DNA of 64,000 nucleotides. It comes from Jonesiaceae bacterium BS-20. GTDB lineage: Bacteria > Actinomycetota > Actinomycetes > Actinomycetales > Cellulomonadaceae. The notes under the pieces were generated by a model. It was not told the origin of the DNA. It did not search any database and worked only from the letters and a program-made list of their open reading frames with translations. How positions within the stretch are numbered: the stretch's first letter is position 1; each line of letters starts with the position of its first letter. Both the position numbers and the translations under genes were made by a program. The DNA lies in NCBI GenBank assembly GCA_039995105.1, contig CP146203.1:2294001-2358000 (forward strand), given 5' to 3'. Below, piece by piece: positions 38,622 to 50,654 of this stretch.

Positions 38622-40724
38622 TCACTCGCCCCGGGTCTTCTTGATAATCTCTTCGGCAACTACGCGAGGAACCTCGGCATAGCTGTCGAACTGCATCGAG
38701 TACACCGCACGACCCTGGGTCTTTGACCGCAAGTCACCAATGTAACCGAACATTTCTGACAATGGTACCTGTGCTCGGACGACCTTAACACCGGTTGCAT
38801 CTTCCATGGATTGAATCATTCCACGGCGTGAGTTGATGTCACCGATAACGTCACCCATGTACTCCTCAGGAGTACGCACTTCTACAGCCATAACTGGCTC
38901 CAGCAGTACCGGATCAGCACGCTTCATACCCTCGCGGAGTACCATCGTGCCGGCAATCTTGAACGCCATTTCTGACGAGTCTACGTCGTGGTAGGCACCG
39001 TCAAGGAGACGCGCCTTCACACCGACGATTGGGTAACCAGCAAGAACACCCTGCTGGAGAGCTGCCTGAATACCCTGGTCAACGCTTGGGATGTATTCGC
39101 GTGGAATACGTCCACCGGTGACCTCATTAGCGAACTCGTAGAGTTCACCCTCGGCGGTGTCGAGTGGCTCAAAGGTAACCTGTACCTTTGCGAACTGACC
39201 TGATCCACCAGTCTGCTTCTTGTGGGTGTAGTCCACCTTGTCGGCAATCTTGCGGATGGTCTCGCGGTAGGCAACCTGTGGCTTACCAACGTTAGCCTCA
39301 ACCTTGAACTCGCGGCGCATACGGTCAACGAGGATGTCTAGGTGAAGCTCACCCATTCCTGCGATGATCGTCTGGCCGGTGTCCTCATCGAGGTTGACGC
39401 GGAAGGTTGGGTCTTCCTCAGCCAACTTCTGGATAGCTGTTCCCAGCTTCTCCTGGTCGGCTTTGGTCTTAGGCTCAATGGCAACTGAGATCACTGGCTC
39501 AGGGAAGCTCATGGACTCAAGCACTACCTGCTGCTGTGGATCTGACAGTGAGTCACCGGTGGTGACGTCCTTCAGGCCAATGAACGCGTAGATGTGACCA
39601 GCGTGTGCCTCTTCAACAGGGTTTTCCTTGTTCGAGTGCATCTGGAACATCTTTCCAATACGCTCACGCTTGCCCTTGGTCGAGTTGATGACCTGGGATC
39701 CGGAGGAAACCTTTCCGGAGTAAACGCGTACGTAGGTCAGCTTTCCAAAGAATGGGTGGGTTGCAACCTTGAACGCCAGAGCCGAGAAAGGATCTTCCTC
39801 GTTGGCGTGGCGCAGGACAACCTTCTCTGGGTCGCGTGCGTCGAGTGCCTCGGTTGGAGGTACGTCGAGCGGGCTAGGCAAGTAGTCGATAACAGCGTCA
39901 AGAACAGGCTGAATACCCTTGTTCTTGAATGCGGTTCCACACATTACTGGGAACGCTTCACCGGAGATGGTCAGGCGGCGGATACCGGCCTTGAGCTCCT
40001 CGATTGTTGGCTCTTCGCCACCGAGGAACTTCTCCATGAGCTCTTCATCTGACTCAGCAACGTCCTCGACCAGCTTGGCGCGGTACTCCTCGGCCTGCTC
40101 AAGCATGTCGGCCGGAATGTCAACGGTCTCAAAAGTGTCGGTTGGCTTAGCGTCAATAGCCCAAACGTATGCCTTCATCTTGAGGAGGTCGATCATACCG
40201 GTGAAGGTGCTCTCAGCACCGATTGGCAGCTGAATAACGAGTGGCTTGGCCTTGAGGCGGTCAACAATGGTGGACACGGTGAAGAAGAAGTCTGCACCGA
40301 GCTTGTCCATCTTATTGACAAAGCAGATACGTGGAACGTTGTACTTGTCAGCCTGACGCCAAACGGTCTCTGACTGAGGCTCTACACCTTCCTTGCCATC
40401 GAATACGGCAACTGCACCGTCGAGGACGCGCAGTGAACGCTCAACCTCTACGGTGAAGTCAACGTGGCCTGGGGTGTCGATGATGTTGATCTGGTTGTTG
40501 TTCCAGTAGCAGGTGGTAGCTGCCGAGGTGATAGTAATACCACGCTCCTGCTCCTGCTCCATCCAGTCCATCGTCGATGCACCATCGTGCGTTTCACCGA
40601 GCTTGTAGTTAACACCCGTGTAGAACAGGATGCGCTCAGTAGTAGTAGTCTTCCCGGCATCAATGTGGGCCATGATGCCGATGTTGCGGACCTTTGTCAG
40701 GTCAGTCAGCACTTCAAGTGCCAC
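38622..40724 (-). CDS. fusA: Elongation factor G
   Basis: Translocation GTPase of 700 residues: [20 protein letters not shown]-loop, [30 protein letters not shown], and domains II-V through [15 protein letters not shown]. Starts with GTG 40722-40724 nine bases after GAGG. No fusidic-acid-resistance change was looked for in detail. Confidence 0.98.
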   Translation of the reverse strand: MALEVLTDLTKVRNIGIMAHIDAGKTTTTERILFYTGVNYKLGETHDGASTMDWMEQEQERGITITSAATTCYWNNNQINIIDTPGHVDFTVEVERSLRVLDGAVAVFDGKEGVEPQSETVWRQADKYNVPRICFVNKMDKLGADFFFTVSTIVDRLKAKPLVIQLPIGAESTFTGMIDLLKMKAYVWAIDAKPTDTFETVDIPADMLEQAEEYRAKLVEDVAESDEELMEKFLGGEEPTIEELKAGIRRLTISGEAFPVMCGTAFKNKGIQPVLDAVIDYLPSPLDVPPTEALDARDPEKVVLRHANEEDPFSALAFKVATHPFFGKLTYVRVYSGKVSSGSQVINSTKGKRERIGKMFQMHSNKENPVEEAHAGHIYAFIGLKDVTTGDSLSDPQQQVVLESMSFPEPVISVAIEPKTKADQEKLGTAIQKLAEEDPTFRVNLDEDTGQTIIAGMGELHLDILVDRMRREFKVEANVGKPQVAYRETIRKIADKVDYTHKKQTGGSGQFAKVQVTFEPLDTAEGELYEFANEVTGGRIPREYIPSVDQGIQAALQQGVLAGYPIVGVKARLLDGAYHDVDSSEMAFKIAGTMVLREGMKRADPVLLEPVMAVEVRTPEEYMGDVIGDINSRRGMIQSMEDATGVKVVRAQVPLSEMFGYIGDLRSKTQGRAVYSMQFDSYAEVPRVVAEEIIKKTRGE

Positions 40725-40782
40725 GGGGGTTACCTCTTACTGGTGGGGGAACAGGGACAGTTATGCAGTTTCCGGCTGAATA

Positions 40783-40807
40783 GGCGTCCCGGGAAACCCG
40801 GGACGCC
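40783..40807 (-). terminator. Hairpin between rpsG and fusA
   Basis: Perfect 11-bp stem GGCGTCCCGGG/CCCGGGACGCC, 3-base loop, nine bases after the rpsG stop. No T-run; within the str operon it probably limits read-through or marks a processing site. Confidence 0.6.
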
Positions 40808-40816
40808 AACTCAAAT

Positions 40817-41287
40817 TTACCAGCGGTAGTGCGCAAATGCCTTGTTCGCTTCGGCCATCTTGTGCATGTCTTCGCGGCGCTTAACAGCGGCACCAAGACC
40901 GTTCGATGCGTCAAGAATCTCGTTCATGAGACGCTCAGTCATCGTCTTCTCGCGGCGTGCGCGGGAATAGTCAACCAACCAGCGCAGAGCCAGCGTGGTG
41001 GCGCGCCCTGGGCGTACCTCTACTGGAACCTGGTAGGTCGCTCCACCAACACGGCGTGAACGAACCTCAAGGGCTGGGCGAATGTTCTCAAGTGCGCGCT
41101 TCAGAGCAACTACTGGGTCACCATCGGTCTTGGTACGAACACCCTCGAGGGCGCCGTAGACGATAGCTTCAGCAGTTGACTTCTTACCGTCAACAAGAAC
41201 CTTATTAATGAGCTGCGTTACCACTGGTGAGCCGTAAACCGGGTCAACAATCAGTGGGCGCTTTGGGGCTGGACCTTTACGAGGCAT
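40817..41287 (-). CDS. rpsG: 30S ribosomal protein S7
   Basis: 156 residues, [20 protein letters not shown]..., [22 protein letters not shown], ending [15 protein letters not shown]. The upstream extension of the open frame overlaps rpsL and is rejected; one base separates this ATG from the rpsL stop. Confidence 0.98.
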   Translation of the reverse strand: MPRKGPAPKRPLIVDPVYGSPVVTQLINKVLVDGKKSTAEAIVYGALEGVRTKTDGDPVVALKRALENIRPALEVRSRRVGGATYQVPVEVRPGRATTLALRWLVDYSRARREKTMTERLMNEILDASNGLGAAVKRREDMHKMAEANKAFAHYRW

Positions 41288-41288
41288 A

Positions 41289-41663
41289 TCAGGCCTTCTC
41301 CTTCTTTGCACCGTAACGGCTACGAGCCTGCTTACGTCCCTTGACCGCTTGGGTGTCAAGCGCTCCACGAACAATCTTGTAACGAACACCTGGAAGGTCC
41401 TTAACACGACCTCCACGTACCAAAACGATGGAGTGTTCCTGAAGGTTGTGGCCTACGCCAGGAATGTAAGCGGTAACCTCTACGCCGGTGGAAAGGCGCA
41501 CACGTGCAACCTTACGCAACGCTGAGTTTGGCTTCTTTGGTGTGGTTGTGTACACGCGGGTGCACACACCGCGTCGCTGGGGGGAACCCTTGAGGGCAGG
41601 CGTCTTTGACGTCCCAACCTTCGTCGACCGCCCCTTGCGGACGAGCTGCTGGATAGTGGGCAC
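41289..41663 (-). CDS. rpsL: 30S ribosomal protein S12
   Basis: 124 residues starting at GTG 41661-41663 (family start [11 protein letters not shown]). The decoding loops are wild type: [11 protein letters not shown] and [12 protein letters not shown] hold the two lysines whose change gives streptomycin resistance. First gene of the str operon; its long leader has a good promoter and two small palindromes. Confidence 0.98.
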   Translation of the reverse strand: MPTIQQLVRKGRSTKVGTSKTPALKGSPQRRGVCTRVYTTTPKKPNSALRKVARVRLSTGVEVTAYIPGVGHNLQEHSIVLVRGGRVKDLPGVRYKIVRGALDTQAVKGRKQARSRYGAKKEKA

Positions 41664-41947
41664 TACATCTCCGTGTCTTCTATTCGTTTCGCATGACTTG
41701 CGCGAAACTTCAAGTGGTCTGTATTGGCTTGTCTCGGGCCGGGCGCACACGTGGGCACCACGGACTAAACCGTAATACGCCACTTACCACCGGCTCGATG
41801 GCCCACCAGATTTGAAACAAATCATGCGGTGGGATACCTATGTCACTCGAAGGATAAATTGCACTACGCGCGGATGAACAAGCATTTGCAATGCAAATCT
41901 CGCTGTTCGCGCGGCAACCAATCCCGATAACACGGGCACATTGGTTA

Positions 41948-41976
41948 AGAATACCGTGCGCAGGTAAGCACGTCAA
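41948..41976 (-). promoter_or_regulatory. Promoter of the rpsL-rpsG-fusA-tuf operon
   Basis: Minus strand: TTGACG at 41971-41976, exactly 17 bases, TATTCT at 41948-41953. It is the best sigma-A-type match in the window. Confidence 0.75.
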
Positions 41977-42090
41977 AGTGCGCTGCCCCACACTACCGGC
42001 TGCGCTTTCCGATGCCGCACCTGGGGAGCGAAAAGCACGTCAAGTTACAACATTTGAGGTCACTATTCGTGCCCTAGAACACGAAAAAAA

Positions 42091-42130
42091 CGCCGGGGCG
42101 TACGGTCAAAGTTGACCATACGCCCCGGCG
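42091..42130 (-). terminator. Terminator of rpoB-rpoC
   Basis: Nineteen-base arms pair fully on the minus strand (one G-U pair) around a 2-base apex, followed by seven T. The plus strand has a C-A mismatch at the same place, so the structure favours the rpoC direction. Confidence 0.95.
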
Positions 42131-42151
42131 CTATGACACTGCTAACACTTC

Positions 42152-45100
42152 CTAACGGAAGTCTGGGAATTCCAGATCGTCGAGCGGAATTGCCTCGCCT
42201 GAGCCAAGCCCAATTCCGGAGAAGTCAATCTCGTCATACCCAAAGCTTGGGTACAGTTCCGACTTGGCTTCTTCGGTCGGTTCCACGTCAACGTTGCGGT
42301 AGCGTGGCAGACCGGTTCCGGCTGGAATGAGCTTACCGAGGATCACGTTCTCCTTGAGGCCCAACAGAGGGTCACGGCGGCCAGACATTGCTGCCTCCGT
42401 CAGAACCCGTGTGGTCTCCTGGAACGATGCCGCGGACAACCATGATTCGGTTGCCAGTGACGCCTTGGTAATACCCATCAGTTCAGGACGTCCTGAGGCT
42501 GGTGCACCACCCTCAGCAACCGCTGCACGGTTGGCATCCTCAAACCGGCTACGTTCAGCCAGCTCGCCAGGCAGCAACGAGGAGTCACCAGAGTCGAGCA
42601 CGGTTACCCGGCGCAGCATCTGGCGCACAATAACCTCAATGTGCTTGTCGTGGATGTCTACACCCTGTGAGCGGTACACGTGCTGGACCTCGTCAACCAG
42701 GTGCTTCTGGGTCGCCCGGGCGCCAAGGATACGCAGAACCTTCTTAGGGTCTACGGCTCCTAGAACCAGTTGGGTTCCCACAGTAACTTCCTGGCCGTCG
42801 GTGATCAGCAGGCGGGCACGCTTGGTAACCGGGTATGCGATCTCTTCGGAACCATCGTTCGGTGTCAGCACCAAGCGGCGGCTACGTTCCTGGTCATCAA
42901 TCGTGATCTTGCCCGTGTACTCGGCAATTGGGGCTTCACCCTTGGGGGTACGCGCCTCAAAGAGCTCCGTAATACGTGGCAGACCCTGCGTGATGTCCTC
43001 GGCCGATGCCACACCACCGGTGTGGAAAGTACGCATGGTTAGCTGGGTTCCCGGCTCACCAATCGACTGTGCGGCAATAATTCCAACTGCCTCACCAATG
43101 TCGACGAGCTTTCCGGTAGCCAGTGAGCGTCCGTAGCAACGAGCACAGGTTCCAACGCGTGACTCACAGGTCAGCACCGAACGAACCTTGAGGTTCTCAA
43201 CTCCGGCGTTGACCAACTGGTCAATGAGCACGTCACCCACGTCTTCACCGGCGTGACCAATGACTTGGCCATCAACCTCAACGTCCTGAGCAAGCGTACG
43301 AGTGTAGATTGACTGCTCAACCTTCTCGTGGCGTACCAGGGTACCGTCGCCAATGTCCTGACCAACTGCAAGGGTCAGTCCACGCTCGGTGCCACAGTCA
43401 TCCTCGCGGACGATAACGTCCTGTGACACGTCAACGAGACGACGCGTGAGGTAACCGGAGTCTGCGGTACGAAGAGCCGTGTCCGCGAGCCCCTTACGGG
43501 CACCGTGAGTAGCAATGAAGTACTCAAGAACCGAAAGGCCTTCACGGTAGTTCGACTTAATCGGACGCGGGATGATCTCACCCTTAGGGTTAGTCACCAA
43601 ACCACGCATACCGGCAATCTGGCGAACCTGCATCCAGTTACCACGTGCACCGGAGCTGACCATGCGGAAGACCGCGTTGCGAATTTGGAAGTTCTCCTGC
43701 ATCGCCTTAGCAACCTTGTCGGTCGCCTGGGTCCAGATCTCCGTGAGTTCCTGACGGCGCTCATCGTCCGTGATCAAACCACGGTCGAACTGCTGCTGCA
43801 CCTTGAGGGCACGTGCCTCGTGCTCAGCGAGGATCTCTGCCTTCTCAGTTGGCGTTGCAACGTCGGAGATCGCGATCGAGACACCCGAGCGGGTAGCCCA
43901 ACGGAATCCGGCTTCCTTAAGCGCGTCAAGGGACTCGGCAACCTCAACCTTGGGGTAGGTCTCAGCTAGTTCGTTCACAATTGCTGACAGACGCTTCTTG
44001 TCAACGACCTCGTTCACGTACGGGTAGTCAACGGGCAACAGCTCGTTGAATAGCGCACGGCCCAGGGTAGTTTCAAAGACAATTGCCTGTCCCTGTTCCC
44101 AACCCTGCGGAGCTTCAAAGCCGCTGGTAGGTGCAACAAGGTCTTCCATACGAATCTTGACAGGTGCGTTCAAGTCCAACTGACCAGCATCGAAAGCCAT
44201 GATGGCTTCTGAAACTGATGAGAAGGCCCGGCCGGCACCCTTAGGATCTTCGCGCTCGTCGGTCAGGTGGAACAGACCAATAATCATGTCCTGTGAAGGC
44301 ATGGTTACCGGACGACCATCCGAAGGCTTCAAGATGTTGTTGCTCGACAGCATCAAGATGCGTGCCTCGGCCTGCGCCTCAGCGGACAGCGGCAGGTGAA
44401 CTGCCATCTGGTCACCATCGAAGTCGGCGTTAAACGCAGCACAGACCAGCGGGTGCAGGTGGATTGCCTTACCCTCAACCAGCTGTGGTTCAAACGCCTG
44501 GATACCAAGACGGTGCAGCGTAGGTGCACGGTTCAGCAGTACTGGGTGCTCGGTGATGACCTCTTCGAGGACGTCCCAAACAACCGAGCGACCGCGGTCA
44601 ACCATGCGCTTAGCCGACTTGATATTCTGCGCGTGGTTGAGATCAACCAGACGCTTCATAACGAACGGCTTAAAGAGTTCAAGCGCCATCTGCTTAGGCA
44701 GACCACACTGGTGCAGCTTCAACTGTGGACCAACAACAATTACCGAACGGCCCGAGTAGTCAACACGCTTTCCAAGCAAGTTCTGACGGAAACGTCCCTG
44801 CTTACCCTTGAGCATGTCGGAGATTGACTTGAGCGGACGGTTACCCGGTCCGGTTACTGGACGACCACGGCGACCGTTGTCAAACAGCGAGTCAACTGCC
44901 TCTTGGAGCATGCGCTTCTCATTGTTAACAATGATCTCAGGCGCACCAAGGTCAAGCAATCGCTTGAGACGGTTGTTGCGGTTAATAACGCGGCGGTACA
45001 GGTCGTTCAGGTCGGAGGTCGCAAAGCGGCCACCATCAAGCTGAACCATTGGGCGCAAGTCTGGTGGAATAACTGGAACGGCATCCAGCACCATTCCCTC

Positions 45101-46027
45101 AGGCTTGTTTGTGGTGGTCAAGAACGCGTTGACGACCTTGAGACGCTTAAGCGCACGAGTCTTCTTCTGTCCCTTACCGGAACGGATAATCTCGCGCAGG
45201 TTCTCAGCTTCGCCTTCGAGGTCGAAATCGCGTAGACGCTGCTGAATAGCCGCAGCACCCATCGAGGCCTCAAAGAACATACCGTAACGGTCTTGCAGCT
45301 GACGGAACAACAACTCGTCACCCTCGAGATCTGCGACCTTGAGGTTTTTGAACTTGTCCCATACGTTGTTCAGACGGTCCAGTTCAACGTCTGCACGACG
45401 ACGAATCTGCGTCATCTCGCGCTCAGCGGAGTCACGCACCTTGCGGCGGGCATCAGCACGTGCACCCTCAGCCTCGAGAACCGTAAGATCGGCCTCAAGC
45501 TTCTCAGCACGGGTGTTGATGTCGTTGTCCCGGCGGTCCTCAATCTGCTTGAGTTCCAGGTCAACCTCAGCCTGCAGGTTTGGCATCTCAGCGGTGCGAG
45601 CATCCTCGTCAACCGCGGTCACCATATAAGCAGCGAAGTAGATAACCTTCTCAAGGTCCTTCGGTGCCAAGTCGAGCAGGTAGCCCAAACGCGAAGGCAC
45701 GCCCTTAAAGAACCAAATGTGGGTTACCGGAGCGGCAAGCTCTATGTGGCCCATGCGCTCACGGCGTACCTTGGAGCGGGTAACTTCAACACCACAACGC
45801 TCACAGATGATGCCCTTGAAGCGCACGCGCTTGTACTTACCGCAGTAGCATTCCCAGTCCCGGGTAGGACCAAAGATACGCTCACAGAAAAGGCCTTCCT
45901 TCTCTGGCTTGAGCGTACGGTAGTTAATAGTCTCGGGCTTCTTAACTTCGCCGTGAGACCAGTTACGAATGTCGTCGGCAGTAGCCAGTCCGATACGTAG
46001 CTCGTCGAAAACAGTGACGTCGAGCAA
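42152..46027 (-). CDS. rpoC: RNA polymerase beta' subunit
   Basis: 1291 residues. The first zinc site is [19 protein letters not shown]; the catalytic loop [12 protein letters not shown] holds the three Mg-binding Asp; the second zinc site is [13 protein letters not shown]. The coiled-coil insertion between about 140 and 220 (Glu/Arg-rich) is the usual actinobacterial form. The start is TTG 46025-46027 after AGGA, which restores the family N-terminus [19 protein letters not shown]. Lies 133 bases after rpoB. Confidence 0.98.
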   Translation of the reverse strand: MLDVTVFDELRIGLATADDIRNWSHGEVKKPETINYRTLKPEKEGLFCERIFGPTRDWECYCGKYKRVRFKGIICERCGVEVTRSKVRRERMGHIELAAPVTHIWFFKGVPSRLGYLLDLAPKDLEKVIYFAAYMVTAVDEDARTAEMPNLQAEVDLELKQIEDRRDNDINTRAEKLEADLTVLEAEGARADARRKVRDSAEREMTQIRRRADVELDRLNNVWDKFKNLKVADLEGDELLFRQLQDRYGMFFEASMGAAAIQQRLRDFDLEGEAENLREIIRSGKGQKKTRALKRLKVVNAFLTTTNKPEGMVLDAVPVIPPDLRPMVQLDGGRFATSDLNDLYRRVINRNNRLKRLLDLGAPEIIVNNEKRMLQEAVDSLFDNGRRGRPVTGPGNRPLKSISDMLKGKQGRFRQNLLGKRVDYSGRSVIVVGPQLKLHQCGLPKQMALELFKPFVMKRLVDLNHAQNIKSAKRMVDRGRSVVWDVLEEVITEHPVLLNRAPTLHRLGIQAFEPQLVEGKAIHLHPLVCAAFNADFDGDQMAVHLPLSAEAQAEARILMLSSNNILKPSDGRPVTMPSQDMIIGLFHLTDEREDPKGAGRAFSSVSEAIMAFDAGQLDLNAPVKIRMEDLVAPTSGFEAPQGWEQGQAIVFETTLGRALFNELLPVDYPYVNEVVDKKRLSAIVNELAETYPKVEVAESLDALKEAGFRWATRSGVSIAISDVATPTEKAEILAEHEARALKVQQQFDRGLITDDERRQELTEIWTQATDKVAKAMQENFQIRNAVFRMVSSGARGNWMQVRQIAGMRGLVTNPKGEIIPRPIKSNYREGLSVLEYFIATHGARKGLADTALRTADSGYLTRRLVDVSQDVIVREDDCGTERGLTLAVGQDIGDGTLVRHEKVEQSIYTRTLAQDVEVDGQVIGHAGEDVGDVLIDQLVNAGVENLKVRSVLTCESRVGTCARCYGRSLATGKLVDIGEAVGIIAAQSIGEPGTQLTMRTFHTGGVASAEDITQGLPRITELFEARTPKGEAPIAEYTGKITIDDQERSRRLVLTPNDGSEEIAYPVTKRARLLITDGQEVTVGTQLVLGAVDPKKVLRILGARATQKHLVDEVQHVYRSQGVDIHDKHIEVIVRQMLRRVTVLDSGDSSLLPGELAERSRFEDANRAAVAEGGAPASGRPELMGITKASLATESWLSAASFQETTRVLTEAAMSGRRDPLLGLKENVILGKLIPAGTGLPRYRNVDVEPTEEAKSELYPSFGYDEIDFSGIGLGSGEAIPLDDLEFPDFR

Positions 46028-46160
46028 TGTGTCCTACTTCCTTCGTCTTCCGCTACCCCGAACTTGTAGATCAGGGGATGCGGTGGAGGTGATACTAAGG
46101 GTTTGTGAGTGGTTGGGCGCTACCCGCGGGCCGGCGCCCAACCACAGATGCGAGATCGAG

Positions 46161-49100
46161 TTAGATCTCGTCGATGCTTGATGCAGCGTTCGGACGGCGG
46201 GAGAGGTCGATTCCGAGCTCTTCTGCCGCTCGGTATACCTCGTCGTCGGATTCACGCATCTCGATGGACACACCATCGGAGGAGAGAACCTCAACGTTAA
46301 GGCAGAGCGACTGCATTTCCTTGAGAAGCACCCGGAATGACTCTGGAATACCGGAGTCAGGGATGTTCTCGCCCTTAACAATGGCCTCGTAAACCTTCAC
46401 GCGGCCTGGCACGTCATCGGACTTGATTGTCAGCAGTTCCTGCAGAGTGTAAGCGGCTCCATATGCCTCGAGTGCCCACACCTCCATCTCACCAAACCGT
46501 TGACCACCGAATTGTGCCTTACCACCGAGTGGCTGCTGGGTAATCATTGAGTACGGACCGGTTGACCGAGCGTGAATCTTGTCATCAACCAGGTGGTGGA
46601 GCTTCAGGATGTACATGTAACCAACGGCTACTGGCTCTGGGAACGGCTCACCGGAACGACCATCGAACAGGACGGCCTTTCCATCGGGGCCAACCATGCG
46701 CTCACCATCACGGTTAGGCAGCGTTGAAGAGAGAAGACCGGAAAGGGCTTCCTCTTCAAGACCGTCGAATACCGGAGTAGCAACCGGACGCAGTGGCTCA
46801 TTCTTGGAGGCGACTACGGGGAGCACGTTCTTCCAAGAAACATCGCCCTCGGTAGCGAGGTCAATGTCCCAACCCTGCGATGCGATCCAGCCAAGGTGAA
46901 CCTCAAGGACCTGCCCCACGTTCATACGTCCTGGAACACCCATTGGGTTCAGGATGATGTCAACGGGGGTTCCGTCTTCAAGGAATGGCATGTCCTCAAC
47001 GGGAAGGATAGTCGAGATGACACCCTTGTTACCGTGGCGTCCAGCCAGCTTGTCACCGGCAGTGATCTTACGACGCTGGGCAATGTAAACCCGAACCATC
47101 TCATTGACACCCGCTGGCAGTTCATCGCCGTCTTCACGGTTGAACGTGCGGATGCCAATGACGGTACCTGATTCACCGTGCGGAACCTTGAGTGAGGTGT
47201 CACGTACTTCACGTGCTTTTTCACCGAAAATTGCGCGCAGGAGGCGCTCTTCCGGGGTCAGCTCGGTTTCCCCCTTAGGGGTGACCTTTCCAACCAGGAT
47301 GTCGCCTGAAGTTACCTCAGCACCGATCCGGATGATTCCACGCTCATCGAGGTCGCCTAGGACTTCCTCAGAAACGTTTGGAATATCGCGGGTGATCTCT
47401 TCCGGTCCCAACTTGGTGTCGCGGGCATCGATCTCGTGCTCCTGGATGTGGATTGACGAAAGAACGTCATCCTGAACCAGACGCTGCGAAAGAATGATCG
47501 CGTCCTCGTAGTTGTGACCTTCCCATGACATGAAAGCCACGAGCAGGTTACGTCCAAGAGCGAGCTCTCCACCATCGGTAGCTGGACCATCCGCAAGGAC
47601 GGAACCAAATTCTACGCGCTCTCCCTCAACAGCCAGCACGCGCTGGTTGTAGGAAGTGCCTTGGTTAGAACGACGGAACTTAGCTACCCGGTAGTTACTC
47701 TGGGTGGCATCGTCATTAGCAACAACAACCATGTCCGCCGAAACCTCGGTGACAACACCGGGCTTCATCGCGGTGATCACGTCACCGGCGTCGACGGCGG
47801 CACGCCACTCCATGCCGGTTCCAACAAGCGGAGCCTCAGAACGTACCAAAGGTACGGCCTGACGCTGCATGTTGGCACCCATGAGTGCACGGTTAGCATC
47901 GTCGTGCTCAAGGAACGGAATCAGTGCGGTAGCAACGGACACCATCTGACGTGGAGACACGTCCATGTAGTCAACGTTGATTCCCGGTACATCGTCCGTC
48001 TCGCCGCCCTTGGTCCGAACCAAAACGCGGTCGAGTTGGAACGAGCCGTCCTCGTTTAGCGGGGTGTTTGCCTGGGCGATAACAAAGCGGTCCTCGTCAT
48101 CGGCGGTCAGGTAGGTGACCTCATCGGACACCTTGCCATCTTCAACGCGACGGTACGGGGTCTCGATGAATCCGAATGGGTTGATGCGACCAAAGGAAGC
48201 AAGTGAACCGATCAGACCAATGTTTGGACCTTCCGGAGTCTCAATCGGGCACATACGGCCGTAGTGAGACGGGTGCACGTCACGTACTTCCATGCCTGCA
48301 CGGTCACGGGATAGACCACCCGGTCCAAGCGCGGACAAACGGCGCTTGTGGGTAAGTCCGGCCAGAGGGTTGTTCTGATCCATGAACTGTGAAAGCTGGG
48401 AAGTTCCGAAGAACTCCTTGATGGAGGCAACGACCGGGCGGATGTTGATCAGGGTCTGCGGCGCAATGGCTTCAACGTCCTGGGTGGTCATACGCTCACG
48501 AACAACACGCTCCATACGGGAAAGACCGGTACGGACCTGGTTCTGGATCAGTTCACCAACCGCACGGATACGACGGTTGCCAAAGTGGTCGATGTCGTCG
48601 GTCTCAACGCGTACCTCAAATGGCTCGCCATCGCGGGTGCCCTCAATTGAGGTCATGTCCGCGTGCAAGGCAGCAAGGTACTTGATGGTGGCAACAACGT
48701 CATCGAGGGTCATTACTGACTCATCGATCGCGGCTGAGACACCGAGCTTCTTGTTCAGTTTGTAGCGGCCAACCTTTGCAAGGTCGTAGCGCTTCGGCTT
48801 GAAGTAGAAGTTGTCCAGCAGGTTACGGCCGGCCTCAGCTGTCGGTGGCTCACCCGGACGTACCTTGCGGTACAGATCCACGAGTGCCTCATCCTGGGTC
48901 TGGACGGTGTCCTTCTCCAGGGTGTCAATAACAGTTGGGAACTGGCTGAACTCAGCGCGGATCTCCGCTTCCGACATACCGAGCGCCTTGAGGAGCACGG
49001 TTACGGACTGCTTACGCTTGCGGTCAACACGGACACCAACGGCGTCACGCTTGTCGATCTCAAACTCGAGCCATGCACCACGTGACGGAATGATCTTCGC

Positions 49101-49673
49101 GGAGAAGACATCCTTATCACTGGTTTTGTCCGGGGTGCGCTCAAAATAAACACCCGGGGACCGTACCAACTGGGAAACAACGACACGCTCGGTGCCGTTG
49201 ATGATGAAGGTTCCCCGATCGGTCATGAGTGGGAAATCACCCATGAATACGGTCTGGCTCTTGATCTCACCGGTGTTGTAGTTGAAGAACTCAGCGGTGA
49301 CATACAGTGGAGCTGCGTAGGTAAAGTCTTTGTCCTTGCAGTCTTCTGCAGAGTGCTTCGGAGCTTCGAAGCGGTGATCTGCAAACGACAAAGACATGGT
49401 TTGGCCAAAGTCTTCAATCGGCGAAATTTCGTGGAAAATTTCTTCCAGTCCCGAGGTTTCGGGTACGTCTTTACGTCCAGCCGCTTTCGCTGCGTCGACG
49501 CGTGCGCGCCAACGGTCATGTCCGAGGAGCCAATCAAAACTCTCAGTCTGCAGACCTAGAAGGTCTGGGACTTCGAGCGGCTCAAAGATCCTCGAAAAGG
49601 AGACGCGTCGGGAAGCAGTGCGTTTCGCGATTGCGTCGGCGGTGGGAGCAGAAGGGGTGCGCGAGGCAGCCAA
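46161..49673 (-). CDS. rpoB: RNA polymerase beta subunit
   Basis: The frame opens at an ATG at 49790, but the better start is TTG 49671-49673: it gives AASRTPSAP, the actinobacterial RpoB N-terminus, and follows GGAAGGA at proper spacing; the ATG has AGGAG directly abutting it. That yields 1170 residues. The rifampicin pocket is wild type: [20 protein letters not shown] followed by RLSALGPGG keeps the Asp, His and Ser sites. C-terminal [24 protein letters not shown] region is complete. Confidence 0.97.
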   Translation of the reverse strand: MAASRTPSAPTADAIAKRTASRRVSFSRIFEPLEVPDLLGLQTESFDWLLGHDRWRARVDAAKAAGRKDVPETSGLEEIFHEISPIEDFGQTMSLSFADHRFEAPKHSAEDCKDKDFTYAAPLYVTAEFFNYNTGEIKSQTVFMGDFPLMTDRGTFIINGTERVVVSQLVRSPGVYFERTPDKTSDKDVFSAKIIPSRGAWLEFEIDKRDAVGVRVDRKRKQSVTVLLKALGMSEAEIRAEFSQFPTVIDTLEKDTVQTQDEALVDLYRKVRPGEPPTAEAGRNLLDNFYFKPKRYDLAKVGRYKLNKKLGVSAAIDESVMTLDDVVATIKYLAALHADMTSIEGTRDGEPFEVRVETDDIDHFGNRRIRAVGELIQNQVRTGLSRMERVVRERMTTQDVEAIAPQTLINIRPVVASIKEFFGTSQLSQFMDQNNPLAGLTHKRRLSALGPGGLSRDRAGMEVRDVHPSHYGRMCPIETPEGPNIGLIGSLASFGRINPFGFIETPYRRVEDGKVSDEVTYLTADDEDRFVIAQANTPLNEDGSFQLDRVLVRTKGGETDDVPGINVDYMDVSPRQMVSVATALIPFLEHDDANRALMGANMQRQAVPLVRSEAPLVGTGMEWRAAVDAGDVITAMKPGVVTEVSADMVVVANDDATQSNYRVAKFRRSNQGTSYNQRVLAVEGERVEFGSVLADGPATDGGELALGRNLLVAFMSWEGHNYEDAIILSQRLVQDDVLSSIHIQEHEIDARDTKLGPEEITRDIPNVSEEVLGDLDERGIIRIGAEVTSGDILVGKVTPKGETELTPEERLLRAIFGEKAREVRDTSLKVPHGESGTVIGIRTFNREDGDELPAGVNEMVRVYIAQRRKITAGDKLAGRHGNKGVISTILPVEDMPFLEDGTPVDIILNPMGVPGRMNVGQVLEVHLGWIASQGWDIDLATEGDVSWKNVLPVVASKNEPLRPVATPVFDGLEEEALSGLLSSTLPNRDGERMVGPDGKAVLFDGRSGEPFPEPVAVGYMYILKLHHLVDDKIHARSTGPYSMITQQPLGGKAQFGGQRFGEMEVWALEAYGAAYTLQELLTIKSDDVPGRVKVYEAIVKGENIPDSGIPESFRVLLKEMQSLCLNVEVLSSDGVSIEMRESDDEVYRAAEELGIDLSRRPNAASSIDEI

Positions 49674-49916
49674 GAGGGGTCCTTCCCTGCGGTTCGTGTG
49701 CACGCTTATACGCTGTTGTATACGCTCGTCCATACTGGTGCTGTTCGGATGGACAGAGCCCGTACTGTGAGATGCTGGCGGAGCCGACATCTCCTACCCA
49801 CATGCTGCTTTCAAATACGTAAAATGACGCATAATCTTGCGGTCCGCGGGTAGTCAGTAACGTGACCGTTTCCTCCCCTAAGGGGACTCCACGGGCATAC
49901 GTTAGCGCAAAGCGAT

Positions 49917-49946
49917 AGCATACCGGACAATGTCAAGCCTGCGCAA
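49917..49946 (-). promoter_or_regulatory. Candidate promoter of rpoB-rpoC
   Basis: Minus strand: TTGCGC at 49941-49946, 18-base spacer, TATGCT at 49917-49922. An overlapping TTGACA (49929-49934) lacks a well-placed -10. Confidence 0.55.
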
Positions 49947-50094
49947 GTCCCCCGTTTCTGAGGACCCTATTTAGCCGGTAAGATTCTAGCCCCGTCGCAG
50001 GTCACGGGGTTTGTCATGGGAGAAAAGATTCTCAGTAAAAGGTGGCCTTGATTACTTCCACCCATCAGAGCTGGCCGCTTATGGCCCAGACACC

Positions 50095-50136
50095 AAAAGG
50101 TTCGATCCACTTATTTCTAAGTGGATCGAACCTTTT
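50095..50136 (-). terminator. Terminator of rplJ-rplL
   Basis: Perfect 19-bp stem (arm AAAAGGTTCGATCCACTTA) with a 4-base loop; the minus strand ends in TTTT. It lies about 57 bases after the rplL stop. Confidence 0.93.
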
Positions 50137-50192
50137 GCAAGTGTTACCTCAGGTGCTGAGCACCCAATGGTAGTTGTGCCCGAAGGCTCAAA

Positions 50193-50576
50193 TCACTTAA
50201 GGGTTACGGTAGCACCGGCAGCTTCGAGAGCAGCCTTTGCCTTCTCCGCAGCGTCCTTGTCCTGTGGGCCGTCGAAGACGGACTTAGGAGCAGCGTCTAC
50301 GAGGTCCTTGGCTTCCTTCAGTCCGAGTGAAGTCAGGGTACGGATTTCCTTGATAACCTGGATCTTCTTCTCGCCTGCGGATTCGAGGATAACCTCGAAC
50401 TCGGTCTGCTCTTCAGCAGCAGCCTCGGCGCCTGGTGCGGCAGCAACAGCAACAGCAGCTGGAGCAGCAGCGGTTACGTCGAATACCTCTTCGAATTCCT
50501 TAACGAACTCTGAGAGCTCGATGAGGGTGAGTTCCTTGAAAGCTGCAATGAGCTCTTCGGTGGTGAGCTTAGCCAT
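50193..50576 (-). CDS. rplL: 50S ribosomal protein L7/L12
   Basis: Stalk protein, 127 residues: N-terminal dimerisation helices ([29 protein letters not shown]), Ala/Pro-rich hinge (about 33-55), and the factor-binding C-domain with [26 protein letters not shown]. Follows rplJ by 78 bases. Confidence 0.98.
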   Translation of the reverse strand: MAKLTTEELIAAFKELTLIELSEFVKEFEEVFDVTAAAPAAVAVAAAPGAEAAAEEQTEFEVILESAGEKKIQVIKEIRTLTSLGLKEAKDLVDAAPKSVFDGPQDKDAAEKAKAALEAAGATVTLK

Positions 50577-50654
50577 GATGGCGTTCCTTCCGATTGGTCC
50601 TGCGCGAAGCAGAGTGAATGTCTGAAACTATGACCTGACTTCCCAAGGGGAGAA

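Larger units (their letters stand above)
41664..42151 (-). other. Gene-free region: str operon leader and rpoC terminator
   Basis: No plausible gene. Read on the minus strand: the rpoC terminator (42091-42130), the rpsL promoter (41948-41976), then a leader of about 280 bases with two perfect palindromes, ATTTGCA-T-TGCAAAT (41884-41898) and GATTTG-TTT-CAAATC (41809-41823). Confidence 0.6.
49674..50192 (-). other. Gene-free region: rpoBC leader and rplL terminator
   Basis: Contains the rplJL terminator (50095-50136) and the rpoB promoter (49917-49946), then about 240 bases of leader on the minus strand. The leader shows AGCGTATA twice in direct repeat near 49715-49735 and a short GTCCCC/GGGGA palindrome near 49875. 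No gene is seen. Confidence 0.5.

Noticed and set aside
37689-38726. 345-codon open frame on the plus strand opposite tuf
   Set aside because: It is the antisense of the strongly biased tuf codons and runs into fusA; no protein family is recognisable.
42327-43136. 269-codon open frame on the plus strand opposite rpoC
   Set aside because: Ser/Arg-rich translation typical of an antisense frame; rpoC is intact on the other strand.
45293-46000. 235-codon open frame on the plus strand opposite the rpoC 5' end
   Set aside because: Covered by conserved rpoC sequence, with no start signal of its own.
32171-49673. Antibiotic-resistance changes in rpoB, rpsL, rplD and rplV
   Set aside because: The rifampicin region, both S12 lysines and the L4/L22 tunnel loops read as wild type.
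49674-49790. 39-residue N-terminal extension of RpoB from the ATG at 49790
   Set aside because: The residues are not conserved and the AGGAG abuts the ATG with no spacing; the TTG at 49671-49673 fits both family and ribosome-binding site.
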